Of a stretch of DNA of 7,366 nt, positions 1 to 6,464 are shown piece after piece (position 1 is the first letter of the stretch; each line of letters begins with the position of its first letter). Origin of the DNA: Butyrivibrio sp. Lineage in GTDB: Bacteria; Bacillota_A; Clostridia; Lachnospirales; Lachnospiraceae. The notes under the pieces were generated by a model, which had not been told where the DNA came from, made no database searches, and worked only from the letters and a program-made list of their open reading frames with translations. The position numbers and the translations under genes are program-made. The stretch covers positions 1 to 7,366 of the forward strand of contig NZ_JAILQF010000490.1 of assembly GCF_024699075.1 (NCBI RefSeq), read 5' to 3'.

Positions 1-786
1 TGTAACGATTGGCACTGCTATGAAAATAGCACCTGCTGCAAATCTTGAAAATTCTGTCTCTCCTATATGTGTAAGTCCAACTGCTACTGTCCAAAGATCC
101 CTGTTTTTAAGCAGCATATTTGGAAGTATGAAATCACTCCATGGCCAGGCAAAAGAGGTAAGAGCAGTATATACCAAAATAGGCTTTGATAAAGGAAGTG
201 TCACCCTAAAGAAAATGACAGGATTCGTAGCTCCGTCAATCTTGGCCGCTTCATATATGGAATTACTTATAGTATCAAAATATCCTTTTTGAACAAGATA
301 ACCCATAGGTGCGCCTGCAGAATAGATCAGCACCAGACTCCACAGATTATTGATCAGATTGAAATTGACCATTATAAGATATACAGCTGTCATTCCCATA
401 AAGCTTGGGAACATGCTAAGTACAAGTGTTGTCTTCATAATAGGCTTTCTCATCCTGAATCTGAATCTGCTCATGACATAAGCTGTCAGTATTACAAGAA
501 CCGTACTAAAAAAGCATGAGAACACAGCTACAAAAAGGCTGTTCAAAAGCCATGACGGATAGTCATACATGGACGTGTCCGTGAACAATTTTATGAACGT
601 ATCAAGGCTGTATGCTGAAGGAAAAAAGCCTTTGAAGTCATATATAGAGCCCGTCTTTGAAAACGAAGCAAGCACCAGCCATAAAATCGGGAAAAAGAAT
701 ATAAAAGCTACTATTATAAGTATCAGGTATGTTATACATACGTCGAGCACGTTCTTTGGTCTTATCCTTTTTTTCATATTGATCAT
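1..786 (-). CDS. malG: MalG-type maltodextrin ABC transporter permease, partial (C-terminus beyond window edge)
   Basis: Inner-membrane subunit that pairs with MalF to form the translocation pore of a maltose/maltodextrin ABC importer. The frame is open for 262 codons and runs off the left edge; the family is usually about 275-285 residues, so only the last 15-20 are probably missing. Visible features are a basic N-terminus, a first membrane segment at about residues 16-40, further hydrophobic segments near 81-103, 118-140 and 147-165, and the cytoplasmic EAA loop at about 179-198 (EAAKIDGAT, ending in LP), which docks on the ATPase. The first ATG was chosen because AGGAGG (797-802) lies 10 bases upstream of it; an in-frame ATG at 777 is 19 bases away and less likely. 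The start overlaps the malF stop as ATGA, which indicates translational coupling. Sugar specificity is inferred from the neighbouring amylase. Confidence 0.95.
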   Translation of the reverse strand, partial: MINMKKRIRPKNVLDVCITYLILIIVAFIFFFPILWLVLASFSKTGSIYDFKGFFPSAYSLDTFIKLFTDTSMYDYPSWLLNSLFVAVFSCFFSTVLVILTAYVMSRFRFRMRKPIMKTTLVLSMFPSFMGMTAVYLIMVNFNLINNLWSLVLIYSAGAPMGYLVQKGYFDTISNSIYEAAKIDGATNPVIFFRVTLPLSKPILVYTALTSFAWPWSDFILPNMLLKNRDLWTVAVGLTHIGETEFSRFAAGAIFIAVPIVT

Positions 787-2072
787 CTGTAAGTGTCCTC
801 CTTCTTAAATGCAGAACTATTCACATAAGTTCCAAGTGAAAGGACAGATGTGATCAGGAAGATGATAAGGCTTATCGCAGCACCTATTCCATAATAGTTA
901 TTGTCAATTGAAAGATTATAAAGCCAGTTGATAAGAAGATCCGTATCACTTGCAAGGAAATATCCATCCAGATATAATCCGCCTCTAAGGAAATAGAATA
1001 CGCCAAAGTTATTGAAATTACCTACAAAGCTTGTGATAAGTGTAGGTGTTGTTGAAAATACTACAAAAGGAAGAGTAAGCTTTATAAACTGTACCCACTT
1101 TGTTGCTCCATCTATGCTGGCAGCTTCATACAATTCCTTGTTCATATTGGACAGCATACCTGTTGCAAGAAGCATGGAAGTTGGAATTGATATCCATGCA
1201 TTGACCAAAAGGCCTATGATCCTGGCTCTCCAGCCCGCGTCTATATCAAGAAATCCTATGGCACTTGCCCCCGTTCTTGTGATCAGATAGTTAATAGGTC
1301 CGCCATAAGAGAACATGAACTTAAAGCCAAGAAGCGTTATAAATCCCGGAACTGCATATGCAAGGATAGGGAATGCTCTCCAGAATGTCTTGCCTTTAAC
1401 GCATTCTTTATTAAGAAGAAGTGCCAGAAACAGCCCACCAAAATAATTGATGAAGGTTGACGCAACTGCCCAGATAATATTCCATCCAAGTATTTTTACA
1501 AAGGTTCCCTTAAGATCTGACAACACAAATATTTTTTTGAAATTATCAAAACCTATCCAGTCCACAAGCTTTGGAGGTACAATATCTCCGCCGTAGTTGG
1601 TGAAGGCAATTAGTGTCATGAATATGATAGGAAGAACATTAAATATGAGCACACCAACAACAGGAATAGCAAGGGCTACAATATAAAACTTCTTATCTGT
1701 AAAAAGAGCTATAGACTTTACAAAAGAAGGAATCTCTTTACCACCTTCAATACTTTTTCTTATATAAAGTATATCTTTGATATTGCTATAGTGTATAAGT
1801 CCAAACAAGGCAATTACAATAAATGCAAGGATACCTCTAAGCATCATCATAATTGAATCATCGCCTTCGATGCCAAGCCATGCATCTCCCTCTACTGTTC
1901 CCAGGGTAAAAAATCCAATAATATCTTCAATACCAGTTGTAATAATAAAATACAAAAACAATATAAAAACTGCCAGATATATAATTCCCTTGATCCACTG
2001 TTTATACATAAGCTGTCCTGTGCCCATGACAATACATGAGCACAAAACAGGTACATTATTACTTTTTTTCAT
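783..2072 (-). CDS. malF: MalF-type maltodextrin ABC transporter permease
   Basis: Membrane permease subunit partnering MalG. It has 429 residues, the length usual for Firmicutes MalF homologues, which lack the large periplasmic P2 loop of E. coli MalF (about 514). The N-terminus carries the motif GQLMYKQWIKGI followed by a hydrophobic segment (about 27-45), then segments near 76-94, 129-156, 198-222, 233-256, 284-306, 334-352 and 395-415, which suggests eight membrane spans. The ATPase-docking EAA loop is clear at about 316-335 (EAASIDGATKW, ending in LTLP). The start has an AGGA seven bases upstream and lies 18 bp after the binding-protein stop. The last codons contain the malG ribosome binding site, so the two permeases are read from one message. 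No ATPase gene is adjacent. Family assignment is firm; the precise sugar is inferred from context. Confidence 0.95.
   Translation of the reverse strand: MKKSNNVPVLCSCIVMGTGQLMYKQWIKGIIYLAVFILFLYFIITTGIEDIIGFFTLGTVEGDAWLGIEGDDSIMMMLRGILAFIVIALFGLIHYSNIKDILYIRKSIEGGKEIPSFVKSIALFTDKKFYIVALAIPVVGVLIFNVLPIIFMTLIAFTNYGGDIVPPKLVDWIGFDNFKKIFVLSDLKGTFVKILGWNIIWAVASTFINYFGGLFLALLLNKECVKGKTFWRAFPILAYAVPGFITLLGFKFMFSYGGPINYLITRTGASAIGFLDIDAGWRARIIGLLVNAWISIPTSMLLATGMLSNMNKELYEAASIDGATKWVQFIKLTLPFVVFSTTPTLITSFVGNFNNFGVFYFLRGGLYLDGYFLASDTDLLINWLYNLSIDNNYYGIGAAISLIIFLITSVLSLGTYVNSSAFKKEDTYR
797..802 (-). promoter_or_regulatory. malG ribosome binding site inside the malF 3' end
   Basis: On the minus strand this reads AGGAGG, a full match to the anti-Shine-Dalgarno core, 10 bases before the malG ATG at 786-784. 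It decides the malG start over the in-frame ATG nine bases further on, and it lies entirely within malF codons. Confidence 0.8.
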
Positions 2073-2090
2073 TCCACAGTCCTACTTTTC

Positions 2091-3587
2091 TTACTGAGCA
2101 AGAGTATAAATCGCATCATAAATGCTCTGAACAGAATTATCGAGTGCCGTCTGCATGCTATCCTTGTCTGTATACTTCTCTTCTTCGCCATCTGCTTGTC
2201 TGAAAGCATCCTTGGCTACGTCAGACAGGAGTGTCTGCATTGGATCCCAGATCTGGTCAACTGCCTTTATTGATGGCATAAGATAGATGTTACCTTCTTT
2301 AAGACTTGTAAAAATTGTATCTGTAACGCCGCCGATCTCTTCTGCAACATCAGATCTTGTTGGTGCTATTCCAAGCATTTCTGCTCTCTTTGTGATCATC
2401 TCATATCCTGTTGCGAAGTTTATAAAGGCAATGCAGGCGTCTTTGTGCTCGGTATAGGCACTTATCGCATAACCATTTACTCCGCCCATAACCTTGGTCG
2501 TAACATAATCGCTATCAGACATTGTATTTGGATCAGCTGTTATATCGCCGTTTGCAGGCATCTTTGACGGAAGCTGTGTCATCATCAGATTCTCAGTTGC
2601 CTTTGCCTTGGCATCATCTTCGCTAAGACCCTCCTGCTCATAAACTGCTACAAGCTTTTCATAGAAAAGAGTATATGTATCAGGTGTAGATATAGAACAG
2701 AAAAATGTGCCATCTGCAACCTTAGAATATCTGCTTGTCTTAACAGAATCATCAATACATTCCTGACTCATAAGCTTTGCAAATTCCTTCATGGCAAGAA
2801 GACCTGTTGCTGAGTCACCCTGATTAAAGCCTATATCTTCTGAGTTATAATTGCCCTGATCATCCTGGCCGAACACATATCCTCCATAGGAAAAAGAAAA
2901 TTCAGCCATCATATACAGATCGTTAAGCGGAGCCATAAGACCATACTGTGAATCTTTATTGGCACTTGTATCGCTATCTCTTAACGTTTTGGAAAAGGCA
3001 TAAAGACTATTCCAGCTTTCAAAAAAGTCTGCCACTTTATCACCATCAGTATCCCAGTTAGTCTCCCAGTCTTCTGGCATCATATCCTTGCGATAGAAAA
3101 GCATCGGCTCCTGAACATTTACAGGAACTCCGCAGTAATAGTCTTTACCATCTACATTTATCTTAAATGCATCAAAGGCTTCCTGGGGGATCTTATCATA
3201 GCATTCAAAATCTTCAAGGCTAAGTGCCATGATATGCTTATCTTCTGCATAGGTCATGATCTGATCATTGGCCTGATACAAAACGTCAGGTCCGTATCCA
3301 TAAGGGCCGTTCTCTGCAAGATCAGAATACTCTTCCATATTGGCATCGACAGCTTCAATTCCCTGATCCTTATATGCTTCGTTGAAAGCATTTAAAAGTT
3401 CATCAAGATATCCCTGAGACTTAGCTGTATCATTTTCAAGAATCCTTAGAGTTATTTTCTCTCCTGAAGGATTTAAAGCTGTGGTATCTGCACTACTTTT
3501 TTCTTCACCGGATGACTGACCACATCCTATAAGCATCATCGTAGCTGCAAGTACTAAAGAACATGCTTTTTTTAATTGTCTACCCAT
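2091..3587 (-). CDS. MalE-like extracellular sugar-binding lipoprotein of the ABC importer
   Basis: Substrate-binding protein that presents maltodextrin or a related oligosaccharide to MalFG at the outer face of the membrane. The 498-residue product has a basic N-terminus, a hydrophobic stretch at 9-20 and a lipobox LIGC with lipidated Cys22, followed by a Ser/Glu/Thr-rich linker to about residue 42. The mature part shows the family-1 binding protein pattern: a GPDVLYQANDQI strand-helix region near 99-110, GVPVNVQEPMLFYRKD near 153-168, and GGVNGYAIS near 368-376 followed by an AFINFATG helix. It is longer than the usual MalE (about 380-430), with extra sequence around 172-190 and 315-362. 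Residues 179-187 (DTDGDKVAD) look like a calcium-binding loop. The start is supported by AGAGGAGA five bases upstream. MalF follows after 18 bp. Binding-protein identity is sure; the ligand is inferred from context. Confidence 0.93.
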   Translation of the reverse strand: MGRQLKKACSLVLAATMMLIGCGQSSGEEKSSADTTALNPSGEKITLRILENDTAKSQGYLDELLNAFNEAYKDQGIEAVDANMEEYSDLAENGPYGYGPDVLYQANDQIMTYAEDKHIMALSLEDFECYDKIPQEAFDAFKINVDGKDYYCGVPVNVQEPMLFYRKDMMPEDWETNWDTDGDKVADFFESWNSLYAFSKTLRDSDTSANKDSQYGLMAPLNDLYMMAEFSFSYGGYVFGQDDQGNYNSEDIGFNQGDSATGLLAMKEFAKLMSQECIDDSVKTSRYSKVADGTFFCSISTPDTYTLFYEKLVAVYEQEGLSEDDAKAKATENLMMTQLPSKMPANGDITADPNTMSDSDYVTTKVMGGVNGYAISAYTEHKDACIAFINFATGYEMITKRAEMLGIAPTRSDVAEEIGGVTDTIFTSLKEGNIYLMPSIKAVDQIWDPMQTLLSDVAKDAFRQADGEEEKYTDKDSMQTALDNSVQSIYDAIYTLAQ

Positions 3588-3631
3588 ACCTATCTCCTCT
3601 ATTTATCATTCTCAAACATCTTGCAAGACAA

Positions 3632-3665
3632 TATCTGATATAAGCCTTACGATCATAATCAGATA
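3632..3665 (-). other. intercistronic stem-loop between enzyme and binding-protein genes
   Basis: Perfect 8-bp inverted repeat (TATCTGAT at 3632-3639 and ATCAGATA at 3658-3665) with an 18-base loop, inside the only sizeable gap (89 bp) of the operon. The stem is AU-rich, with two GC pairs, and is not followed by a T-run in the transcribed direction, so it is not an intrinsic terminator. It could protect or process mRNA so that the binding protein and permease are expressed at a level different from the enzyme; that is inference. A small perfect palindrome, TCTTGCAAGA (3619-3628), lies just downstream of it on the message. Confidence 0.4.
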
Positions 3666-3676
3666 ACAGTCAAAAA

Positions 3677-5392
3677 TCATTTAAGCGTAGATAACAAAAC
3701 CTTGTTATTAACTATGACCAAGGCTTCATACGCTTCAATCTTATATTCTGCGCTGCTGCCTCTTTCTGTCACCACTGTATCTTTATCAGCATTATTGATA
3801 TACAGATTTATCCCAGTATCACCAATTATATACCTAAGCTCCAGCATATCCCCACTTTCATCAGTGGTTATTACAGGATAGACATTACTAAAATCATAGT
3901 TTTGCCTTAAATCTGCAAGTGATATAAGAAGCCTGTATATATCTGTGTCCTTGATCTTATCAGCCTTATCCCAGTCCATGCATTTGCGGCAGTCTGGATC
4001 ATAACCGCCTTTAATCTTTATCTCTGTTCCATAGAAGATACATGGAACTCCGGGATAGAGATACAAAAGACAAAGGGCTGCTTTAAACTTCCTGTCATCT
4101 TCAGATACTTCACTATAAAATCTATGAGTGTCGTGACTATCAAGAAGGTTAAGCATCATGTGATTTACAGTATCAGAATTTCTTGCAAGAAGGTCATTAA
4201 GCCTCTCTGCCATACCTTTTGCATCAAGCTTATCTGTACTGAAAAAATCAAGCGCCGCCTTAGTAAAAGCATAGTTCATGATGCTGTCGTACTGATCTCC
4301 TTTTAGATAAACAGACGCATCATGCCAGTTTTCACCAATGATAACTGCATTCTCATCAGCTTTTTTGACAGCCCTTCTAAACTCTCTCCAGAAATCGTGA
4401 CTCACTTCATCCGATACATCAAGTCTCCAGCCATCAATATGATATTCCTTGATATAGTGAACAGCTATGCCTGTAAGGAAGTCCCTTACTTTTGGATTTG
4501 AAGTATCAAGTTTTGGCATGTAGTTGCAGGAAGCAAAGGTTTCATAGTTTACCTTGTCCTTGTCAGGCTTATCACCGTCTATTATGAACCAATCATAATA
4601 CCTTGACTCTTTGCCCTTATTAAGAACATCCTGGAACTGCGCGGTTTCGTCGCTGCAATGATTAAATACAGCATCAAGCACTATATGCATTCCTTCTTCA
4701 TGGGCCTTATCAACAAGCTCTTTTAAATCCTTCTTGCTTCCAAAATCCTCATCGATCTCCAGATAATCACTGATGTCATATTTATGATTGGATATAGACT
4801 TAAAAACAGGTGTCAGATATATGGAGTTAATTCCAAGACTCTTAATATAGGAAAGCTTATTCGTAATACCCTTTATATCGCCACCTGCAAAGCTCTTTGG
4901 AGTTGGTTTATCGCCCCACTTCAAGTTGACATAGCTCATATCTTTGTCTTTATCACCAATATTGAACCTGTCAACAAATATCTGATAGAACCTTGCTGTC
5001 TTCATCCAGTCAACCATAGGCAGTATGTCAGCCTTATTTATATAAGGGAACTGGAAAAAATTGTAAAATCCTGTGCTGTAATCATAGGTATCAGTAAGAC
5101 CATCTTCAGAGAAATACTTGTACTCCTTGCCATCATAGAGATAGAAGATATAAGCAAGCCTTGTATCTTCAAGGTGGAGATTTATGGAGTAATAATCAAA
5201 CTCTTTTCCCGAAAAAATCTTCTCCATCACTGCTTTATTCTGGTGATCCTGTATATGATACTTGCTCTCGTAGATGATATAAACCTGATCAATATCATCC
5301 TTGGCCGTCCTAAGCCTTATTGTTATGTCGTGCTCAGATGTAGGAAAACAGTAGGACGAATCCATGATATGCTGTACTGCGTACTTATTCAT
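3677..5392 (-). CDS. cytoplasmic GH13 alpha-amylase family enzyme, neopullulanase/cyclomaltodextrinase type
   Basis: Glycoside hydrolase expected to cleave alpha-1,4 bonds in imported maltodextrins, cyclodextrins or pullulan fragments. The 571-residue product has no signal peptide, so it should act in the cytoplasm. Residues 1 to about 120 form an N-terminal beta domain of CBM34 character, followed by the catalytic barrel starting at FYQIFVDRF (about 135). The GH13 regions are complete: region I DAVFNH (240-245), region V MPKLD (292-296), region II GWRLD with nucleophile Asp325 and Arg323, region III IIGENWHD with acid/base Glu354, and region IV DSHD with Asp421. The MPKL(N/D) signature and GGYDPDCRKCM (462-472) point to subfamily GH13_20. 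A C-terminal beta domain covers about 500-571. The ATG overlaps the upstream lipoprotein gene by 8 bp and has only a weak ribosome binding site, so translation is probably coupled. The exact substrate preference cannot be read from sequence. Confidence 0.93.
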   Translation of the reverse strand: MNKYAVQHIMDSSYCFPTSEHDITIRLRTAKDDIDQVYIIYESKYHIQDHQNKAVMEKIFSGKEFDYYSINLHLEDTRLAYIFYLYDGKEYKYFSEDGLTDTYDYSTGFYNFFQFPYINKADILPMVDWMKTARFYQIFVDRFNIGDKDKDMSYVNLKWGDKPTPKSFAGGDIKGITNKLSYIKSLGINSIYLTPVFKSISNHKYDISDYLEIDEDFGSKKDLKELVDKAHEEGMHIVLDAVFNHCSDETAQFQDVLNKGKESRYYDWFIIDGDKPDKDKVNYETFASCNYMPKLDTSNPKVRDFLTGIAVHYIKEYHIDGWRLDVSDEVSHDFWREFRRAVKKADENAVIIGENWHDASVYLKGDQYDSIMNYAFTKAALDFFSTDKLDAKGMAERLNDLLARNSDTVNHMMLNLLDSHDTHRFYSEVSEDDRKFKAALCLLYLYPGVPCIFYGTEIKIKGGYDPDCRKCMDWDKADKIKDTDIYRLLISLADLRQNYDFSNVYPVITTDESGDMLELRYIIGDTGINLYINNADKDTVVTERGSSAEYKIEAYEALVIVNNKVLLSTLK

Positions 5393-6164
5393 TGGTCACA
5401 TCACCATTTCTTACGACAACAACTGTATCAAGTGAGCTGTTATCAGGATCTGTAGTAAGCGTAATAGTATAATTACCATCCATAAGAACATCTACATTAG
5501 CCTTTTCTTCTGATCCTCCAAGACTTCCGCCACTTTCAAACTGAGTATCATCAAGCTCTGTAAAAAGACCATAACCTTTCTGAGTATCCCATGACCAGTC
5601 TGCAATTATCTGGAACTGGTCACCGGCATAAAGGTCTATAGTGATCGCAAATTCATTAACCGCATTACCTGTTGGTACAAGTTCAAAACTGTCTATAAGT
5701 TCCTGACCAATATCTCCTGCCCAGGCATTATCCTTAAGAGGTCCTGTCTGTGATGTTCCTGCAAGGTACCATTTTCTTGTATCTTCTGTAACTTCGCTTG
5801 CACTAAAGCTTGCGTAAAGAGTTGTATCTTCTTCAAAAGTATCTGTTGTAAGGTCTTTCTTTGATGCTTCGATAAAAGAAGGAGCTTCGTACCATCCAAG
5901 GAACTCGGAGCCGTCTTTAGCTTCAAAGCTGCTATATGAATCAGGGCTTAATACTTCACCTGCATTTGCACTTGCAGTTCCAAGCTCTGTATCACCCTCC
6001 ATGAAGGTTACCGTGATCTGCTGAGAATTGTCAGTAGCATCATAAGCCGTGCTGGATTCACCTGCTGCACTACCAGTAGCAGCGCCTGAGCATCCAACTA
6101 ATGATGCACAAAGAAGTGTTATACATGAAATTCCTGTAACAAGCCTTACTAAATTCTTATTCAT
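5385..6164 (-). CDS. surface lipoprotein with InlB-type B-repeat and probable glycan-binding domain
   Basis: First gene of the operon. The 259-residue product has a lipoprotein signal peptide with lipobox LVGC and lipidated Cys25, then a Ser/Gly/Ala/Thr-rich linker to about residue 47. Residues 49-120 resemble a Listeria-Bacteroides (InlB B-type) repeat: a VTF strand start, an FLGWYEAP core (88-95) and a closing TTLYASF (114-120). Residues 131-253 form a second beta-rich domain beginning KWYLAGTSQTGPL, with DLYAGDQFQIIADWSWD (177-193), KGYG (196-199) and DGNYTITLTTDP (229-240). Its aromatic residues and architecture resemble carbohydrate-binding modules of the SusE/SusF or starch-binding kind; this function is inferred, not shown. 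GGAGG six bases upstream supports the start. Being co-transcribed with a maltodextrin enzyme and importer suggests that it captures alpha-glucan at the surface. There is no catalytic motif. Confidence 0.85.
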   Translation of the reverse strand: MNKNLVRLVTGISCITLLCASLVGCSGAATGSAAGESSTAYDATDNSQQITVTFMEGDTELGTASANAGEVLSPDSYSSFEAKDGSEFLGWYEAPSFIEASKKDLTTDTFEEDTTLYASFSASEVTEDTRKWYLAGTSQTGPLKDNAWAGDIGQELIDSFELVPTGNAVNEFAITIDLYAGDQFQIIADWSWDTQKGYGLFTELDDTQFESGGSLGGSEEKANVDVLMDGNYTITLTTDPDNSSLDTVVVVRNGDVTNE

Positions 6165-6190
6165 AACTATCCTCCATTTTTACTTAATTG

Positions 6191-6214
6191 TTTAACTTAA
6201 CCGCTTAAGTGAAA
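6191..6214. promoter_or_regulatory. LacI-type operator O1 over the operon start site
   Basis: A 24-bp near-palindrome centred on CG (6202/6203) with 10 of 12 pairs matching; the core arms ACTTAA and TTAAGT (6195-6200, 6205-6210) are perfect. The centre lies at about +5 of the predicted operon start, the classical position for blocking initiation. A central CG is typical of LacI-family operators, where the hinge-helix leucine intercalates. Confidence 0.8.
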
Positions 6215-6242
6215 CCATAGCACATATTTGATGAGCTGTCAA
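6214..6242 (-). promoter_or_regulatory. promoter of the lipoprotein-amylase-transporter operon
   Basis: On the minus strand there is a perfect -35 TTGACA (6237-6242), a 17-base spacer, and a -10 TATGGT (6214-6219) preceded by TGC, making an extended -10. The predicted start is near 6207, giving a leader of about 43 bases ahead of the GGAGG site. Operator O1 covers the start, and the central operator abuts the -35 box. Confidence 0.8.
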
Positions 6243-6265
6243 ACTGTTTAAACGTATTAACAGTT
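6242..6265. promoter_or_regulatory. LacI-type operator O3 between the divergent promoters
   Basis: A 24-bp palindrome with perfect outer arms AACTGTT (6242-6248) and AACAGTT (6259-6265), centred on CG (6253/6254), with two mismatched pairs of twelve. Its core GTTTAAACG is identical to that of O2. It overlaps the last base of the operon -35 box and lies 51 bp from O1 and 67 bp from O2, centre to centre. Confidence 0.75.
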
Positions 6266-6281
6266 CATCTTAAGGGCAAGT

Positions 6282-6310
6282 TTGACTTTTTCCAAAATGC
6301 TTTGTATGAT
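6282..6310 (+). promoter_or_regulatory. promoter of the LacI-family regulator gene
   Basis: TTGACT (6282-6287), a 17-base spacer and TATGAT (6305-6310): five of six matches in each box. The predicted start is near 6317, inside operator O2, so the regulator should repress itself. The leader to the ATG at 6465 would be about 148 bases. Confidence 0.75.
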
Positions 6311-6312
6311 TT

Positions 6313-6328
6313 GTTTAAACGGTTAAGT
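6313..6328. promoter_or_regulatory. LacI-type operator O2 over the regulator start site
   Basis: GTTTAAACGGTTAAGT, centred on CG (6320/6321). It shares its left half with O3 and its right half (CGGTTAAGT) with the reverse complement of O1. Internal symmetry is TTAA-ACGG-TTAA. The centre is at about +4 of the predicted regulator transcript. Confidence 0.75.
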
Positions 6329-6464
6329 TAACATTGTATGTTTGTGCTTCCGATTTATACACGAGTCGCTCCGTTACATTAAGCTACTCCGTGCATTTAG
6401 GCGAGTAACTTACCTTTATCACTTAACAAATTAAGCAACCAAATTTTCAGGGGGTTTATGATCC
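6329..6464 (+). other. untranslated leader of the regulator gene
   Basis: No gene is supported in this stretch. It contains a locally GC-richer patch with an imperfect direct repeat (6368-6384 and 6386-6402, sharing CTCCGT) and a possible small hairpin (TACTC at 6385-6389 with GAGTA at 6403-6407). Neither is followed by a T-run, so there is no terminator. An operator-like element lies at 6421-6436, and a G-rich ribosome binding site at 6449-6454. Confidence 0.45.
6421..6436. promoter_or_regulatory. weak operator-like inverted repeat without central CG
   Basis: CTTAA (6422-6426) and TTAAG (6431-6435) separated by CAAA. The arms match those of O1, but the centre is AA instead of CG, so it may be a weak or vestigial site or chance in AT-rich DNA. 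It lies about 105 bases into the predicted transcript, just ahead of the ribosome binding site. Confidence 0.3.

Noticed and set aside
3588..3676. Possible separate promoter for the binding-protein gene
   Set aside because: TTGACT on the minus strand (3668-3673) has no -10 box at 16-18 bases, and a TTGTCT/GATAAA pair further on would place the start at or beyond the ribosome binding site.
4784..5455. 223-codon plus-strand open frame opposite the GH13 enzyme gene
   Set aside because: It is antisense to a gene with complete catalytic motifs, has no recognisable protein features or ribosome binding site, and is explained by codon bias of the real gene.
5693..5926. 77-codon minus-strand frame inside the lipoprotein gene
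   Set aside because: It overlaps the lipoprotein in another frame and its composition is that of a shifted translation.
6183..6196. TTAATTGTTTAA next to O1 as a further operator
   Set aside because: It lacks the central CG, its centre is only 13 bp from that of O1 and the two overlap, so it cannot be told from AT-rich background.
6242..6265. O3 as a catabolite repression (cre) site for CcpA
   Set aside because: The outer TG and CA lie seven bases either side of the central CG, giving 18 bp instead of the 14-bp cre spacing; it fits the other two local operators better.
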